NCBI GenBank assembly: GCA_039796575.1
Contig: JBDKJP010000097.1
Location: 1-64,000 of the forward strand
Source: UBA668 sp039796575
GTDB lineage: Bacteria > Actinomycetota > Acidimicrobiia > Acidimicrobiales > Ilumatobacteraceae
Length of the DNA: 64,000 nucleotides
Direction of reading: 5' to 3'
Part shown: in pieces, positions 26,924 through 36,248 of the stretch
How the letters are laid out: each line of letters begins with the position of its first letter
Numbering within the stretch: position 1 is the first letter of the stretch
Translations under genes and position numbers: made by a program
Notes under the pieces: generated by a model
What the model was told of the DNA's origin: nothing
What the model saw: only the letters and a program-made list of their open reading frames with translations
Databases searched by the model: none

Positions 26924-27865
26924 TCACGGCACGAGGTGCACCTTGATGGCGCCGCTGGCACGGTCGGCTGCGACGCGGAACGCCTCGACGGCGTCGTCGA
27001 GGCCGAACGTGTGGGTGACGAGCACGTCGGCCACCTCCGGGTGGGCGGCGAGATGATCGGCCGACTCGCGGAAGTCGTCGTGGTCGGCGGCGTGCGAGTA
27101 GCCCATGGTGGGCACGAGTGTGACCTCCTTGAACATCAGCGCGTTCGACAGCTGCACCGGCGTCCAGAACATGCCGAACTCCAGCACCGTCCCGCCGGGC
27201 ACGGCGGCGGCGACGCAGTGGTCGAACGTCTCCTGTGTGCACACCGCGTCGAGCGTGGTCTCGTACGCCCAGCCCTTCGGCCGGTCGACCACACGCGCGC
27301 CGAGCGCCTCGGCCGCGGCCGACTGATGGGCGTGACGGCTCACGATGTCGACCTCCACGCCCCACGCCTGCAGGGCGACGGCGGCCAGCAGGCCGATGGA
27401 GCCGGCACCGACCACGAGTGCCCGACTGCCGGGCGGCGGCGCGGCGCGGCGGACGCCGTGCCATGCGATGGCCAGCGGCTCGACGAGCGCGGCGTCCTTC
27501 GGGCGCGCGCCGTCGGCCATCGGGAACACGCGGGCCGGGTCGACCTCGACCAGGTCGGCCAGGCCGCCGTCGATGGCGATGCCGTGCGCGGTGCCCCAGC
27601 CGTCGCGGCACGCGCTCATGAACCCGCGCCGGCACGGCTCGCACGAACCGCACTCCCCCGTCGGGCGGACGGCAGCGAGCCGACCATCGGCGAGGAAGCC
27701 GCCGAACTCGTGACCCATCGCCACGCGGGCCATCCCGGCCGCCACCATGTGCAGGTCGCTGCCGCAGATGCCGGCCTCCGCGACGCGGACCACGCGATCG
27801 CTCAGCGCGGGCGCATCGACCTCGACCACCCGCACCGCGCCGGCGTCGGCGACGACCGCTCGCAT
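26924..27865 (-). CDS. Zinc-type alcohol dehydrogenase
   Basis: 313 aa, MDR superfamily. Catalytic zinc site AGICGSDLH and GHEFGG, structural zinc loop GECGSCEPCRRGFMSAC, and Rossmann GAGSIGLLAAVALQAWG. Its ATG overlaps the last base of the carboxylesterase TGA (TGATG), so it is translationally coupled. It ends 11 nt before the oxygenase start. Somewhat shorter than typical 340-350 aa members. Confidence 0.9.
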   Translation of the reverse strand: MRAVVADAGAVRVVEVDAPALSDRVVRVAEAGICGSDLHMVAAGMARVAMGHEFGGFLADGRLAAVRPTGECGSCEPCRRGFMSACRDGWGTAHGIAIDGGLADLVEVDPARVFPMADGARPKDAALVEPLAIAWHGVRRAAPPPGSRALVVGAGSIGLLAAVALQAWGVEVDIVSRHAHQSAAAEALGARVVDRPKGWAYETTLDAVCTQETFDHCVAAAVPGGTVLEFGMFWTPVQLSNALMFKEVTLVPTMGYSHAADHDDFRESADHLAAHPEVADVLVTHTFGLDDAVEAFRVAADRASGAIKVHLVP

Positions 27866-29259
27866 CACGCGTACAGCTGCCGCAGCTCGGGCTCCGGGTC
27901 GTGCAGCAGCTCGACGGTGGCGTCGATGCGCAGCGTCGCCCGTTGCTCGGTGTCGTACGCCGCCCACGACGGCGCTCCCTTCGCGGAGAACGAACTGATC
28001 TCGTCGGCGAAGCGCGTGGCGATGGCCTGCCGCTCCGGGCCGTCGCCGAGCATCATCTCGATGCCCTGGGCACCGAGGTTGTCGAACGCGAACGGGATGT
28101 CGAGCGCGTGGGCCGAGCCGAGGATGCCGCCGAACGCGGGTGACGCCCACGTGAACCAGTACATCCACGTCGAGTTGCCGGCGGCGGCGCGTGCCTCGGC
28201 GAGCCGCCGCGCCGGGACGCGGAACACGCGGTCGGTCTGCGCCGCGGCGATGAGGCCGAGGGGGCTCGCACCGGCGCGTGCCGCCTCGTACGCCGCCGTC
28301 GCGTCGTCGGCCCGGTCACCGAAATGCAGCGCCGCGTGCTCGTGCCACTGCTCGGGTGTTGCCGCCGAGTACCGCGGGTCGAACGCGAGGAACAGCAGGT
28401 TCTCGTCGCGGTTCGTGCCGATCGAGAGCGGCACCGGGTTCGCTGCGGCCGCAGCGACGATGTCGTCGGGCAGACCCAGGCCGCCGGCTGCGGGCGTGAA
28501 CATCTCGTACTCCGTGTTCGGCATCACGAGTGTGGCCGCCTGCGCCGCCATCAACTGCTCCACGGTGAGCGCACGCGCCTCGTCGATCGAGGCGACACCG
28601 GCGTGACCGAGGAATGCCGTCGCCCACTCCTCGGCCAGCGCGAGCGTGCGCAGCTGGAGGATCGACGGGCTCATCGCCCACGCCCGATGGAACAGACCCT
28701 GCGCGTCGGGTGCGGCCATCAGGCTCACCACGGCCGAGCCGCCTGCCGACTCGCCGAAGATGGTGACGTTGCTCGCATCGCCACCGAACGCACCGATGTG
28801 GTCGCGCACCCATTGCAGCCCACAGATCTGGTCGAGCGTGCCCCAGTTGCCGGCCCCGAGGAACCCGAGCGCCCCGAGGCGGTAGTTGATGGTGACCACC
28901 ACGTGGCCGCGGGCGGCGAGACGGCTGCCGTTGTACCACGCCACCGACCCCGCACCGTTGAGGTAGGCGCCGCCGTGGATCCAGTACAGCACGGGCAGCT
29001 TCGAGTCGGCCGTCGCCCCGGCCGGCGCGTACACGTCGAGGAACAGGCAGTCCTCGCTCATCTGCGACGCGTCGACGCCGAGCAGCTGCTCCATCATGCC
29101 GGGCACCTGCGGCGCCATCGGGCCGGCGACCCCCAGGGTGGCGGCCGGGTCGTACGGCACCAGCACGGGCGCCTCGAAGCGGGCAGCCGTGGCGTACCGG
29201 ATGCCTCGGTGCACGGTGATGTCGGGAGCGGTCGCGGCGCTGACGTTCGGGTCGGTCAT
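27865..29259 (-). CDS. Type B carboxylesterase
   Basis: 464 aa. Serine hydrolase with the oxyanion-hole motif YWIHGGAYLNGAG, the EDCLFLDVYAP signature and the nucleophile elbow GESAGGSAV. The Glu and His of the triad lie in the C-terminal half (NRDENLLFL; GILGSAHALDIPF). A TAGTGT box at 29266-29271 is 6 nt before ATG 29259, so it probably heads a leaderless operon with the alcohol dehydrogenase and oxygenase. No signal peptide, so it is cytoplasmic. Confidence 0.92.
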   Translation of the reverse strand: MTDPNVSAATAPDITVHRGIRYATAARFEAPVLVPYDPAATLGVAGPMAPQVPGMMEQLLGVDASQMSEDCLFLDVYAPAGATADSKLPVLYWIHGGAYLNGAGSVAWYNGSRLAARGHVVVTINYRLGALGFLGAGNWGTLDQICGLQWVRDHIGAFGGDASNVTIFGESAGGSAVVSLMAAPDAQGLFHRAWAMSPSILQLRTLALAEEWATAFLGHAGVASIDEARALTVEQLMAAQAATLVMPNTEYEMFTPAAGGLGLPDDIVAAAAANPVPLSIGTNRDENLLFLAFDPRYSAATPEQWHEHAALHFGDRADDATAAYEAARAGASPLGLIAAAQTDRVFRVPARRLAEARAAAGNSTWMYWFTWASPAFGGILGSAHALDIPFAFDNLGAQGIEMMLGDGPERQAIATRFADEISSFSAKGAPSWAAYDTEQRATLRIDATVELLHDPEPELRQLYA

Positions 29260-29404
29260 GGCCGAACACTAAGCCCCCGCACCACCCACCCGTTCCACCC
29301 GAGCCACCCCTCCCCCCCCACGTTCGTGTCATCCCCGTACCGGGAAATCCTCGGAGATCGAATGACCGGGGCGGCGGCAAGGGCTGCGATCTAGGGTCGC
29401 GGGC

Positions 29405-30604
29405 ATGGCAACTCTCGACGGGCTCACGCTGCGGACAGCCGAGGAGGCCGACCTCGACCAGGTGTGCGAGTTGCTGGCCGAGCGCGGCGACCCTGCCGAC
29501 GCCGAGGACCTCCGCCTCGTGGTCGACGACGCCGACGAGGGCCTCGGGTCGGTACTCGTGGTGGTCGACGGCGACCGGGTCGTGTCGACCGCCACGCTGC
29601 TGCAGGAGACCGTCACCATCGGCGGGGTCGTGGTCCCGGCAGGTCAGGTCGAGATGGTGGCCACCGACCGCGCCTACGAGGGTCGCGGCCTGGTGCGCGC
29701 GCTGATGGACGAGTGCCATCGCCGATCGACCGCCCGCGGCGACCTGCTGCAGGTGATGATCGGCATTCCGTACTTCTACCGACAGTTCGGGTACGTGTAC
29801 TCGATGCCCATCCCGCTCACCCGCGAGCTGCGTGCCGCGCCCGGCGCTCCCGCGGGTGTGGAGGTGCGTCGCGCCACCCTCGACGACATCCCGGCGATGG
29901 TTGCGCTGCAGGACGCCACCCAGCGCGCCGCCGACGTGCGCATGCCGCACTCCCCCGGCTGCTGGCGATGGGTGACGCAACGTTCGGGCTCGCACCAGCT
30001 CGTCGCCGTCCGCGACGGCGAGGTGATCGCGACGGCACGTGCGACGCCGCCCGAGGAGGGCATCGTGCTCGGCGAGATCGCGGGCGACGACGCCGGCATC
30101 CGCGCCATCGTGGCGGCGCAGGCTGCACACGGCGAGGTCACGCTCCTCGAGCGACCCGGCACCGCGCTCGACGCGGTGGTCGACGCGCACACCGAGCCGC
30201 ACCCGATGCCCGACCGCGCCCGGGAGTGGTTCTACTCACGCATCGCCGACGTCGCACCGTTGCTCGACCACCTCCGCCCGCTGTTCGTCGAGCGACTCCG
30301 CGCCAGCGGCATCGGCGGCCGCCACGAGGTGCTGCTCTCGTCGTGGCATCACCACGTGCGCTTCACCATCGACGACGAAGGGATGTCACCCGTCGTCGCC
30401 GGCGGCGCGGAGCAGACGCCGGGGGTGAAGGGCGGCGCAGGGGTGCCACCCGATCAGATGGCCCCGTTGCTCCTCGGGCCGTTCGGCGCGGCTGGGCTCG
30501 AGGCCCGTCATGCCGACGTGCGGCTGAATCGCATCCGGGACCTGATGGAGATCCTGTTCCCACCGATGCAGAGCGATCTGCTCACCTTCTACCTCGCCTA
30601 CTGA
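29405..30604 (+). CDS. GNAT family N-acetyltransferase, Eis-like length
   Basis: 399 aa. The N-terminal GNAT domain has VEMVATDRAYEGRGLVRALM as the acetyl-CoA loop and GIPYFYRQFGYVY. A second, weaker GNAT-like half follows from about residue 150 (VEVRRATLDDIPAMVAL). The length and double GNAT layout recall Eis-type acetyltransferases, but the C-terminal SCP2-like part is not clear. TAGGGT lies 7 nt before ATG 29405, a leaderless promoter candidate. It is divergent from the esterase operon. Confidence 0.8.
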   Translation: MATLDGLTLRTAEEADLDQVCELLAERGDPADAEDLRLVVDDADEGLGSVLVVVDGDRVVSTATLLQETVTIGGVVVPAGQVEMVATDRAYEGRGLVRALMDECHRRSTARGDLLQVMIGIPYFYRQFGYVYSMPIPLTRELRAAPGAPAGVEVRRATLDDIPAMVALQDATQRAADVRMPHSPGCWRWVTQRSGSHQLVAVRDGEVIATARATPPEEGIVLGEIAGDDAGIRAIVAAQAAHGEVTLLERPGTALDAVVDAHTEPHPMPDRAREWFYSRIADVAPLLDHLRPLFVERLRASGIGGRHEVLLSSWHHHVRFTIDDEGMSPVVAGGAEQTPGVKGGAGVPPDQMAPLLLGPFGAAGLEARHADVRLNRIRDLMEILFPPMQSDLLTFYLAY

Positions 30605-30629
30605 CGCAAGCCGAAGCGAGCCCCGCAGG

Positions 30630-31838
30630 TCACTCGATGCGCATGCCGCTGATCGCGCGGGCGATCACCAGCTGCTGGATCTCGGACGTCCCTTCGAAGA
30701 TCGTGTGGATCTTCGCGTCGCGGTGCCAACGCTCGACCGGGTACTCACGGGTGTAGCCGTAGCCGCCGAGGATCTGGATGGCGTCCTCGGTGACGCGCAC
30801 GGCCACCTCGCTGGCCTTGTACTTGCTCATCGAGCCTTCGCCGTTCTTGAAGCCGCCGTTGCGGGCCAGCCACGCGGCACGCCAGATGAGCAGACGCGAG
30901 GCGTCGATCTCGGTGGCCATGTTGGCCAGCTTGAACGCGATGGCCTGGTGCTGGATGATCGGCTTGCCGAAGGTCTTGCGCTCCTTGGCGTAGTCGAGCG
31001 CATACTCGTACGCCGCGCGGGCGATGCCCAGCGCCTGCGCGCCGACGCTCGGGCGGGTGGCCTCGAACGTTGCCATCGCCGGCTGCTTCTCACCGCTACG
31101 GCCGATCTCGCGGGCACGGGCCAGCTTCGCGTCGAGCTTCTCCTTGCCACCGAGCAGGCAGCTGCCCGGCACGCGCACGTCGTCGAGCACCACTTCGGCG
31201 GTGTGCGACGCCTTGATGCCGTGCTTCTTGTACTTCTGGCCCTGGCTGAGGCCCTTCGTGCCGGGCGGCACGATGAAGCTCGCCTGACCGCGACCCTTCA
31301 GCTCGGGGTCGACCGCGGCGACCACGACGTGCACGTCGGCGATGCCGCCGTTGGTGATCCACGCCTTGGTGCCGTTGAGCACCCACTCGTCGTTGGCCTC
31401 GTCGTACACCGCACGGGTACGCAGGTTGCTGACGTCGCTGCCCGCGTCGGGCTCGCTCACGCAGAACGCGCCGAGCTTCACCTGCTGCGCGTCGCCGTAG
31501 CACTGCGGCACCCATTCCATGACCTGCTCGGGCGTGCCGTTGCCGCTGATGCCGGCGGCCGCGAGGGCCGAGCCCATGATGGCCATGCCGATGCCGGCGT
31601 CACCCCAGAACAGCTCCTCGATCGCGACCGGCAGCGTGAGGCCGGTCGGGTCGCTGAACGTGTTCATCAGGAACTCCCAGCCGTACAGGCCGATCTCGGC
31701 AGCCTGCTGCACGATCGGGTACGGGAACTCCTCGCGCTCGTCCCACTCCTCGCCGGCGGGACGGATGACGTTCGCCGCGAAGTCGTGGACCCAGCTCTGG
31801 ATGGCGAGCTGGTCGTCGTTGAGGGAGAAATCGGCCAT
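30630..31838 (-). CDS. Acyl-CoA dehydrogenase
   Basis: 402 aa, ATG 31838 with gagg upstream. FAD-dependent first step of beta-oxidation. Motifs: FCVSEPDAGSDVSNLRTRA, WITNGGIADVHVV, YAKERKTFGKPI, and the C-terminal YGYTREYPVERWHRDAKIHTIFEGTSEIQ with the catalytic Glu in FEGTSE (the run is longer than the part quoted). Unlike the ACAD at 24.7 kb it keeps the standard active-site motif. The upstream region carries a TetR-type palindrome, so fatty-acyl or sterol-responsive control is plausible. Confidence 0.93.
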   Translation of the reverse strand: MADFSLNDDQLAIQSWVHDFAANVIRPAGEEWDEREEFPYPIVQQAAEIGLYGWEFLMNTFSDPTGLTLPVAIEELFWGDAGIGMAIMGSALAAAGISGNGTPEQVMEWVPQCYGDAQQVKLGAFCVSEPDAGSDVSNLRTRAVYDEANDEWVLNGTKAWITNGGIADVHVVVAAVDPELKGRGQASFIVPPGTKGLSQGQKYKKHGIKASHTAEVVLDDVRVPGSCLLGGKEKLDAKLARAREIGRSGEKQPAMATFEATRPSVGAQALGIARAAYEYALDYAKERKTFGKPIIQHQAIAFKLANMATEIDASRLLIWRAAWLARNGGFKNGEGSMSKYKASEVAVRVTEDAIQILGGYGYTREYPVERWHRDAKIHTIFEGTSEIQQLVIARAISGMRIE

Positions 31839-31884
31839 GGTGGAACTACCTCGGGGAAGGGAGGGGACGAAGGTCGGGCATGAA

Positions 31885-31900
31885 GTTACCCGTCGGTAAC
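31885..31900. promoter_or_regulatory. TetR-type operator palindrome
   Basis: gttacc-cgtc-ggtaac is a perfect inverted repeat in the 134-bp divergent region between the acyl-CoA dehydrogenase and the lipase-like lipoprotein. The spacing matches sites used by TetR regulators of lipid genes. The cognate regulator is not in the window. Confidence 0.55.
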
Positions 31901-31972
31901 ACTACCCAGCGCCTGGTACCGGCTTGCAACACGACCTCTGACAAAGTGGGCGGAGATTCGAGGGGGATCCAC

Positions 31973-34072
31973 ATGAAGCGGACGATCACCGCCGTGCTCT
32001 GCGCGGCGATCCTGGTGGCAGCGTGCAGCGACAGCGGCTCGGACAGCGAGGGCACCGCCGCACCCGGCACCACCACGGCGGCCACCGACGCGGCCACGAC
32101 CACCACCACGCCGCCGCCCGCGGAGGCCGACGCCGCCACGGTGGCCGCGGTGCAGGCCGCGGTCGACGCCGGCCCGGCCGGGTGCGACCCGCTCGACACC
32201 ACACGCTGCATGCTGCCGTTCCCCAGCAACGCCTACACCGTGGCCGACAGCGCCACCGACACCGGCCTTCGCGTCGCGTTCCCCGCCGACGGCATGCCCA
32301 CCAACGAGAGCGGCGTGCAGGTCGACGCCACGGAATGGAACCGCAACGACGGCTTCAGCCCGAACACCCCGCTGCTCACCTACCTCGCCGGGCTCGACCC
32401 CGAGGCGTCGAACCTGCCGAAGTGGACCGACATCGGCAGCTCCCTCGCCGACGACGCCACCGTGGTGCTCATCGACCTGGCCACCGGTGAGCGCATCCCG
32501 CTGTGGGCCGAGATCGACAGCCACGCCGCGGCCGACGAGGACCGGCTGCTCACCATCCGCCCCGCCGTGTCGCTGCCCGAGAGCGGCACGTACGCGGTGG
32601 CGCTGCGCGGCATGAAGGACACGAGCGGCGCCGACATCGCACCGAGCGACGTGTTCCGCGTGTACCGCGACAACCTGCTCACCGGCATCGACAGCATCGA
32701 GGCCCGCCGCGCCGACATGGACGCCACGCTCGCCACACTCGAGGGCGCCGGCATCGAACGCGCCGACCTGCAGCTCGCGTGGTCGTTCACCGTGGCGAGC
32801 ACCCGCAACATCAGCGAGCGCATGCTGCACATCCGCGACACCGCACTCGCCGAGCTCGGCGACGCCGCCCCGGCGTACACCATCACCGCCGTCACACCGA
32901 ACAGCGACGACAACATCGCGCTGCAGATCGACGGCACGTTCACCGTGCCCAACTTCCTCACCGGTGACGGCGCGCCGGGCAACGCGTTCAACTACGCGAG
33001 CGACGACGTCGACGCACTGCCCGAGGTGAACGCCACCAACCCGACGCTGCAGGCGCAGTTCGTGTGCAACATCAGCGTCGCCACCATGAACGGCACCGAG
33101 CCGGCGCACCTGGTGCAGTACGGCCACGGCCTGCTCGGCGACCACCACGAGATCGACGCCGGCAACGTGCGCGCGATGTCGAACGAGCACAACGTGGTGC
33201 ACTGCGCCACCAAGTGGGCCGGCATGAGCGAGGACGACATCGGCAACGCCGCCGCCACGCTCGGCGAGTTCGGCAACTTCGACACGATGGCCGACCGTCT
33301 GCAGCAGGGCGTGCTCAACCAGATCTTCCTCGGTCGGCTGATGACCCGCCCCGGCGGCCTCGCGGACGACCCGAACTTCCAGCGCGCCGACGGCACGCCC
33401 ATCGTCGACACCACGCACCTCGACTACGACGGCAACAGTCAGGGCGGCATCATGGGCCTGATGCTCGCGGCGGTGTCGCCCGACATCGAGCGCGCCGTCC
33501 TCGGCGTGCCGGGCATGAACTACTCGCTGCTGCTCCCCCGCTCGGTCGACTTCGACACCTACGAGGCCATCATGAAGCCGGCCTACCCGAACGACCTCGA
33601 CCGGGTGCTCATCTTCGGCATGGTGCAGATGCTGTGGGACCGCGGCGAGGGCTCGGGGTACGTGCAGCACGTCACGAACGATCCGTACGAAGGCACGTCG
33701 GCCAAGGACGTGCTGCTGCACGTCGCGTACGGCGACCACCAGGTGACCGAGCTGTCGGCGTTGGTGGAGGCGCGCACGCTCGGCATCCCGATCCACCGCC
33801 CCGTCGCCGCCGAGGGCCGGTGGGCCGAGGTGGAGCCCGGCTGGGGTCTCGACGACCTCACTTATCCGAGCGACGGTTCGGCCATCGTGATCTGGGACTC
33901 GGGCATGGAGCCCATCCCGTTCGAGAACCTCGCCCCGCGCGTCGGCGACGACTCGCACGAGGACCCGCGCGCCGATCCCGACGTGCGCGTGCAGAAGGCG
34001 AGCTTCCTCTTCGACGACACGCTCGTCGACGTGTGCGACAGTGCGGCCTGCACGGCCGATCACCGCGAGTGA
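31973..34072 (+). CDS. Large secreted lipoprotein with lipase-like alpha/beta-hydrolase domain
   Basis: 699 aa from ATG 31973, preceded by agggggatc. A signal peptide ends in the lipobox ILVAAC, followed by a Thr/Ala-rich linker. The N-terminal region (LPFPSNAYTVAD, NRNDGFSPNTPLL, LPESGTYAVALRGM) resembles the beta-sandwich part of bacterial virulence-factor lipases. The second half has YGHGLLGDHHEID and the nucleophile elbow DGNSQGGIMGLM. It probably acts on an extracellular ester, and could be co-regulated with the acyl-CoA dehydrogenase through the shared palindrome. Family placement is tentative; substrate unknown. Confidence 0.75.
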   Translation: MKRTITAVLCAAILVAACSDSGSDSEGTAAPGTTTAATDAATTTTTPPPAEADAATVAAVQAAVDAGPAGCDPLDTTRCMLPFPSNAYTVADSATDTGLRVAFPADGMPTNESGVQVDATEWNRNDGFSPNTPLLTYLAGLDPEASNLPKWTDIGSSLADDATVVLIDLATGERIPLWAEIDSHAAADEDRLLTIRPAVSLPESGTYAVALRGMKDTSGADIAPSDVFRVYRDNLLTGIDSIEARRADMDATLATLEGAGIERADLQLAWSFTVASTRNISERMLHIRDTALAELGDAAPAYTITAVTPNSDDNIALQIDGTFTVPNFLTGDGAPGNAFNYASDDVDALPEVNATNPTLQAQFVCNISVATMNGTEPAHLVQYGHGLLGDHHEIDAGNVRAMSNEHNVVHCATKWAGMSEDDIGNAAATLGEFGNFDTMADRLQQGVLNQIFLGRLMTRPGGLADDPNFQRADGTPIVDTTHLDYDGNSQGGIMGLMLAAVSPDIERAVLGVPGMNYSLLLPRSVDFDTYEAIMKPAYPNDLDRVLIFGMVQMLWDRGEGSGYVQHVTNDPYEGTSAKDVLLHVAYGDHQVTELSALVEARTLGIPIHRPVAAEGRWAEVEPGWGLDDLTYPSDGSAIVIWDSGMEPIPFENLAPRVGDDSHEDPRADPDVRVQKASFLFDDTLVDVCDSAACTADHRE

Positions 34073-34090
34073 TGCGGGTGTCCCGGCGGC

Positions 34091-36226
34091 TCAGCCGACC
34101 GGGATGCTCAACAACTGCTGGGCCACTGCCTCGAACGTGAGCTTCGCGCCCGGCTTGTAGGCGTGCACGCCGTCCCACCGGTAGGCGAGATCACTGGCGA
34201 TGGGCTCGCTGCAGTACTCCGGCGGGCCGGTCACGAACGTGGTGGTGTCGGGGTTCTGCGCGGCCACCTGACGGAGCAGGTCGTTGAGGTGCTGCACGTG
34301 GTCGTCCATGCCGCGCTCGGGCAACGCCGGCACACCGGCACCCTTCACGTCCTGGGGACGCATGCACGCGATCTCGAGCAACGCCACCTTCGTGCCGACC
34401 GAGCTGAGCGCGTCGATGCCCTGCTGCACACCGTTCACGAACCGGGTGTCGTTCTCGGGCGAACCGAACGGCATCGCCACACCGTCGACCGTGACGTCGA
34501 AGACGTCCCAGGCGCCGATCACCACGAGCGCCACCTCGGCGCCGTTGGCCTGCGCGGCCTGCGCCCACTTGCCGTCCCAGCCCTCGCAGTTCGCGAAGTT
34601 GCGGGTGTAGCCGTCGCGGCTGCTGACCGCCTTGCCGCCGTCGTACACGCTGCAGCCCTCCACCGAACCGTCGCTCACGGTGAACGTGCCCTCGATGCCG
34701 TCGGGCAGGTTCACCTCCAGCGAGTGCGCCATCGAGTCGCCGACGATGACCAGTCGCCTGGGCAGCGACGCGGGCGTGACGGGCGTGGTCGGCTCGGGCG
34801 TCGTGGTGCTGGTGGCCGCCGGGTCGGTGACGCCCACGGGTGCCGTGGCCGCCACCGTGGTGGTGCCGAGCGCCGCATCGGGATCGAACACCACTTCCTC
34901 ACCGCCGGCGTCGACGGCGGCGTCGAACGACGTCGGCGCCGAACGGTAGAAGGTGAGCAGCGAACCGCCGAGCGCGACCACGCTCACCGCGGCACAGCCG
35001 ATGAGGATGCCGCGGTTGTGCTGCCGCCGGTCCTTCCAGAACCGGCCGAGCGCGCCCTTGCGGATGGGCGTCTCGATCCAGCGGTAGCACGCCTCGCTGA
35101 CGGGGATGCTGATGGCCATCGCGAGCAGGAACCGCGACCACGAGCCCGTGTACGCGTCGCAGATGCGGCTGATCGGCCACGTCCACAGGTACAGCCCGTA
35201 CGAGCGCTTGCCGATCTCCACCATCGGCTTGCTGCCGAACACGCGCCGGGCGCCGACGGCCCACGGGTGCACCACCACGCCGACCAGCGCCGACGACGCG
35301 AGCGTCACCATCGGCAGCATCCACACGTACGTGGCGCCGTGCGACACGTGGCCCGTGACGAACGAGGCGAGCAGCAGCACCACCGCACCGATGGCCACCA
35401 CGTCGAGCGTGCGGGCGGCGTTGCCGCGCGGCGCACCGGTGACCCGCCACGGCCGCCACAGGAACGCCATCGCCGCGCCGAGCAGCAGACCGCTCGAACG
35501 GGTGAACGTGCTGAGGTACAGGAAGTTCACCGTCGACACCGGCTGCATCGACATCGTGAACGGGTTGAAGAACTGGGTCGGCCACCCGACCAGGTAGCAG
35601 ACCGCGGTGCCCACCATCACGCCGCCGGCCACGAACACCAGCGCCCGTCCGCGCTGTCGATCCTGGTCGGCACGCTTCGCGATGAGCATGAACACGATCG
35701 GCCAGATCAGGTACCACTGCTCCTCCACCGCGAGGCTCCACAGGTGGCGGAACAACGTGGGGGTGCCGCTGAAGTACTCGACCGCGCTGAAGATCTGTCC
35801 CCAGTTGGCGAGGTAGAAGATGCCCCACGGGTAGTCGCGACGCAGCTGCGTGTGCTGCTCGGCGGTGCCCCAGAACACGGCCCACACACCGATCACGACG
35901 AGCATCGTGAACAGCGCCGGGAGCAGGCGCCGCCAGCGTCGCACCCAGAACTGCCAGACGTCGACGCGGTGCGTGCGGTCGCGTTCCTCGATGAGCAGGC
36001 TGGTGATGAGGAAGCCGGAGACGACGAAGAACACCTCGACGCCGAAGAACCCGCCCGTCATCCACTGGAACCCGGCGTGATAGAGGATGACCGCGATGAC
36101 CGACATCGCACGCACACCGTCGAGGCTCGGCTGGTAGCCCATCGAGGGCCGCTCCGACATCGCAGGTCGGCGGCGCTCGAGTCGCTCGAGCCGGTCGAGC
36201 GCGGCGTGCTGGGTCACTTCGGCCAC
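34091..36226 (-). CDS. Membrane acyltransferase with C-terminal SGNH domain, third copy
   Basis: 711 aa from GTG 36226 (ATG 36160 possible). Membrane domain: PSLDGVRAMSVIAVILYH, GVEVFFVVSGFLITSLL, FRHLWSLAVEEQWYLIWP and GKRSYGLYLWTWPISR. The outside SGNH domain has the normal nucleophile motif VIVGDSMAHSL, an IGAWDV block and YRWDGVHA. It is more distant from the 11.7-15.8 kb pair, which read GES instead of GDS. Convergent with the lipase-like gene, 18 nt apart. Confidence 0.88.
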   Translation of the reverse strand: MAEVTQHAALDRLERLERRRPAMSERPSMGYQPSLDGVRAMSVIAVILYHAGFQWMTGGFFGVEVFFVVSGFLITSLLIEERDRTHRVDVWQFWVRRWRRLLPALFTMLVVIGVWAVFWGTAEQHTQLRRDYPWGIFYLANWGQIFSAVEYFSGTPTLFRHLWSLAVEEQWYLIWPIVFMLIAKRADQDRQRGRALVFVAGGVMVGTAVCYLVGWPTQFFNPFTMSMQPVSTVNFLYLSTFTRSSGLLLGAAMAFLWRPWRVTGAPRGNAARTLDVVAIGAVVLLLASFVTGHVSHGATYVWMLPMVTLASSALVGVVVHPWAVGARRVFGSKPMVEIGKRSYGLYLWTWPISRICDAYTGSWSRFLLAMAISIPVSEACYRWIETPIRKGALGRFWKDRRQHNRGILIGCAAVSVVALGGSLLTFYRSAPTSFDAAVDAGGEEVVFDPDAALGTTTVAATAPVGVTDPAATSTTTPEPTTPVTPASLPRRLVIVGDSMAHSLEVNLPDGIEGTFTVSDGSVEGCSVYDGGKAVSSRDGYTRNFANCEGWDGKWAQAAQANGAEVALVVIGAWDVFDVTVDGVAMPFGSPENDTRFVNGVQQGIDALSSVGTKVALLEIACMRPQDVKGAGVPALPERGMDDHVQHLNDLLRQVAAQNPDTTTFVTGPPEYCSEPIASDLAYRWDGVHAYKPGAKLTFEAVAQQLLSIPVG

Positions 36227-36248
36227 GGTGTTGAAGTCTCGCAGGTGA

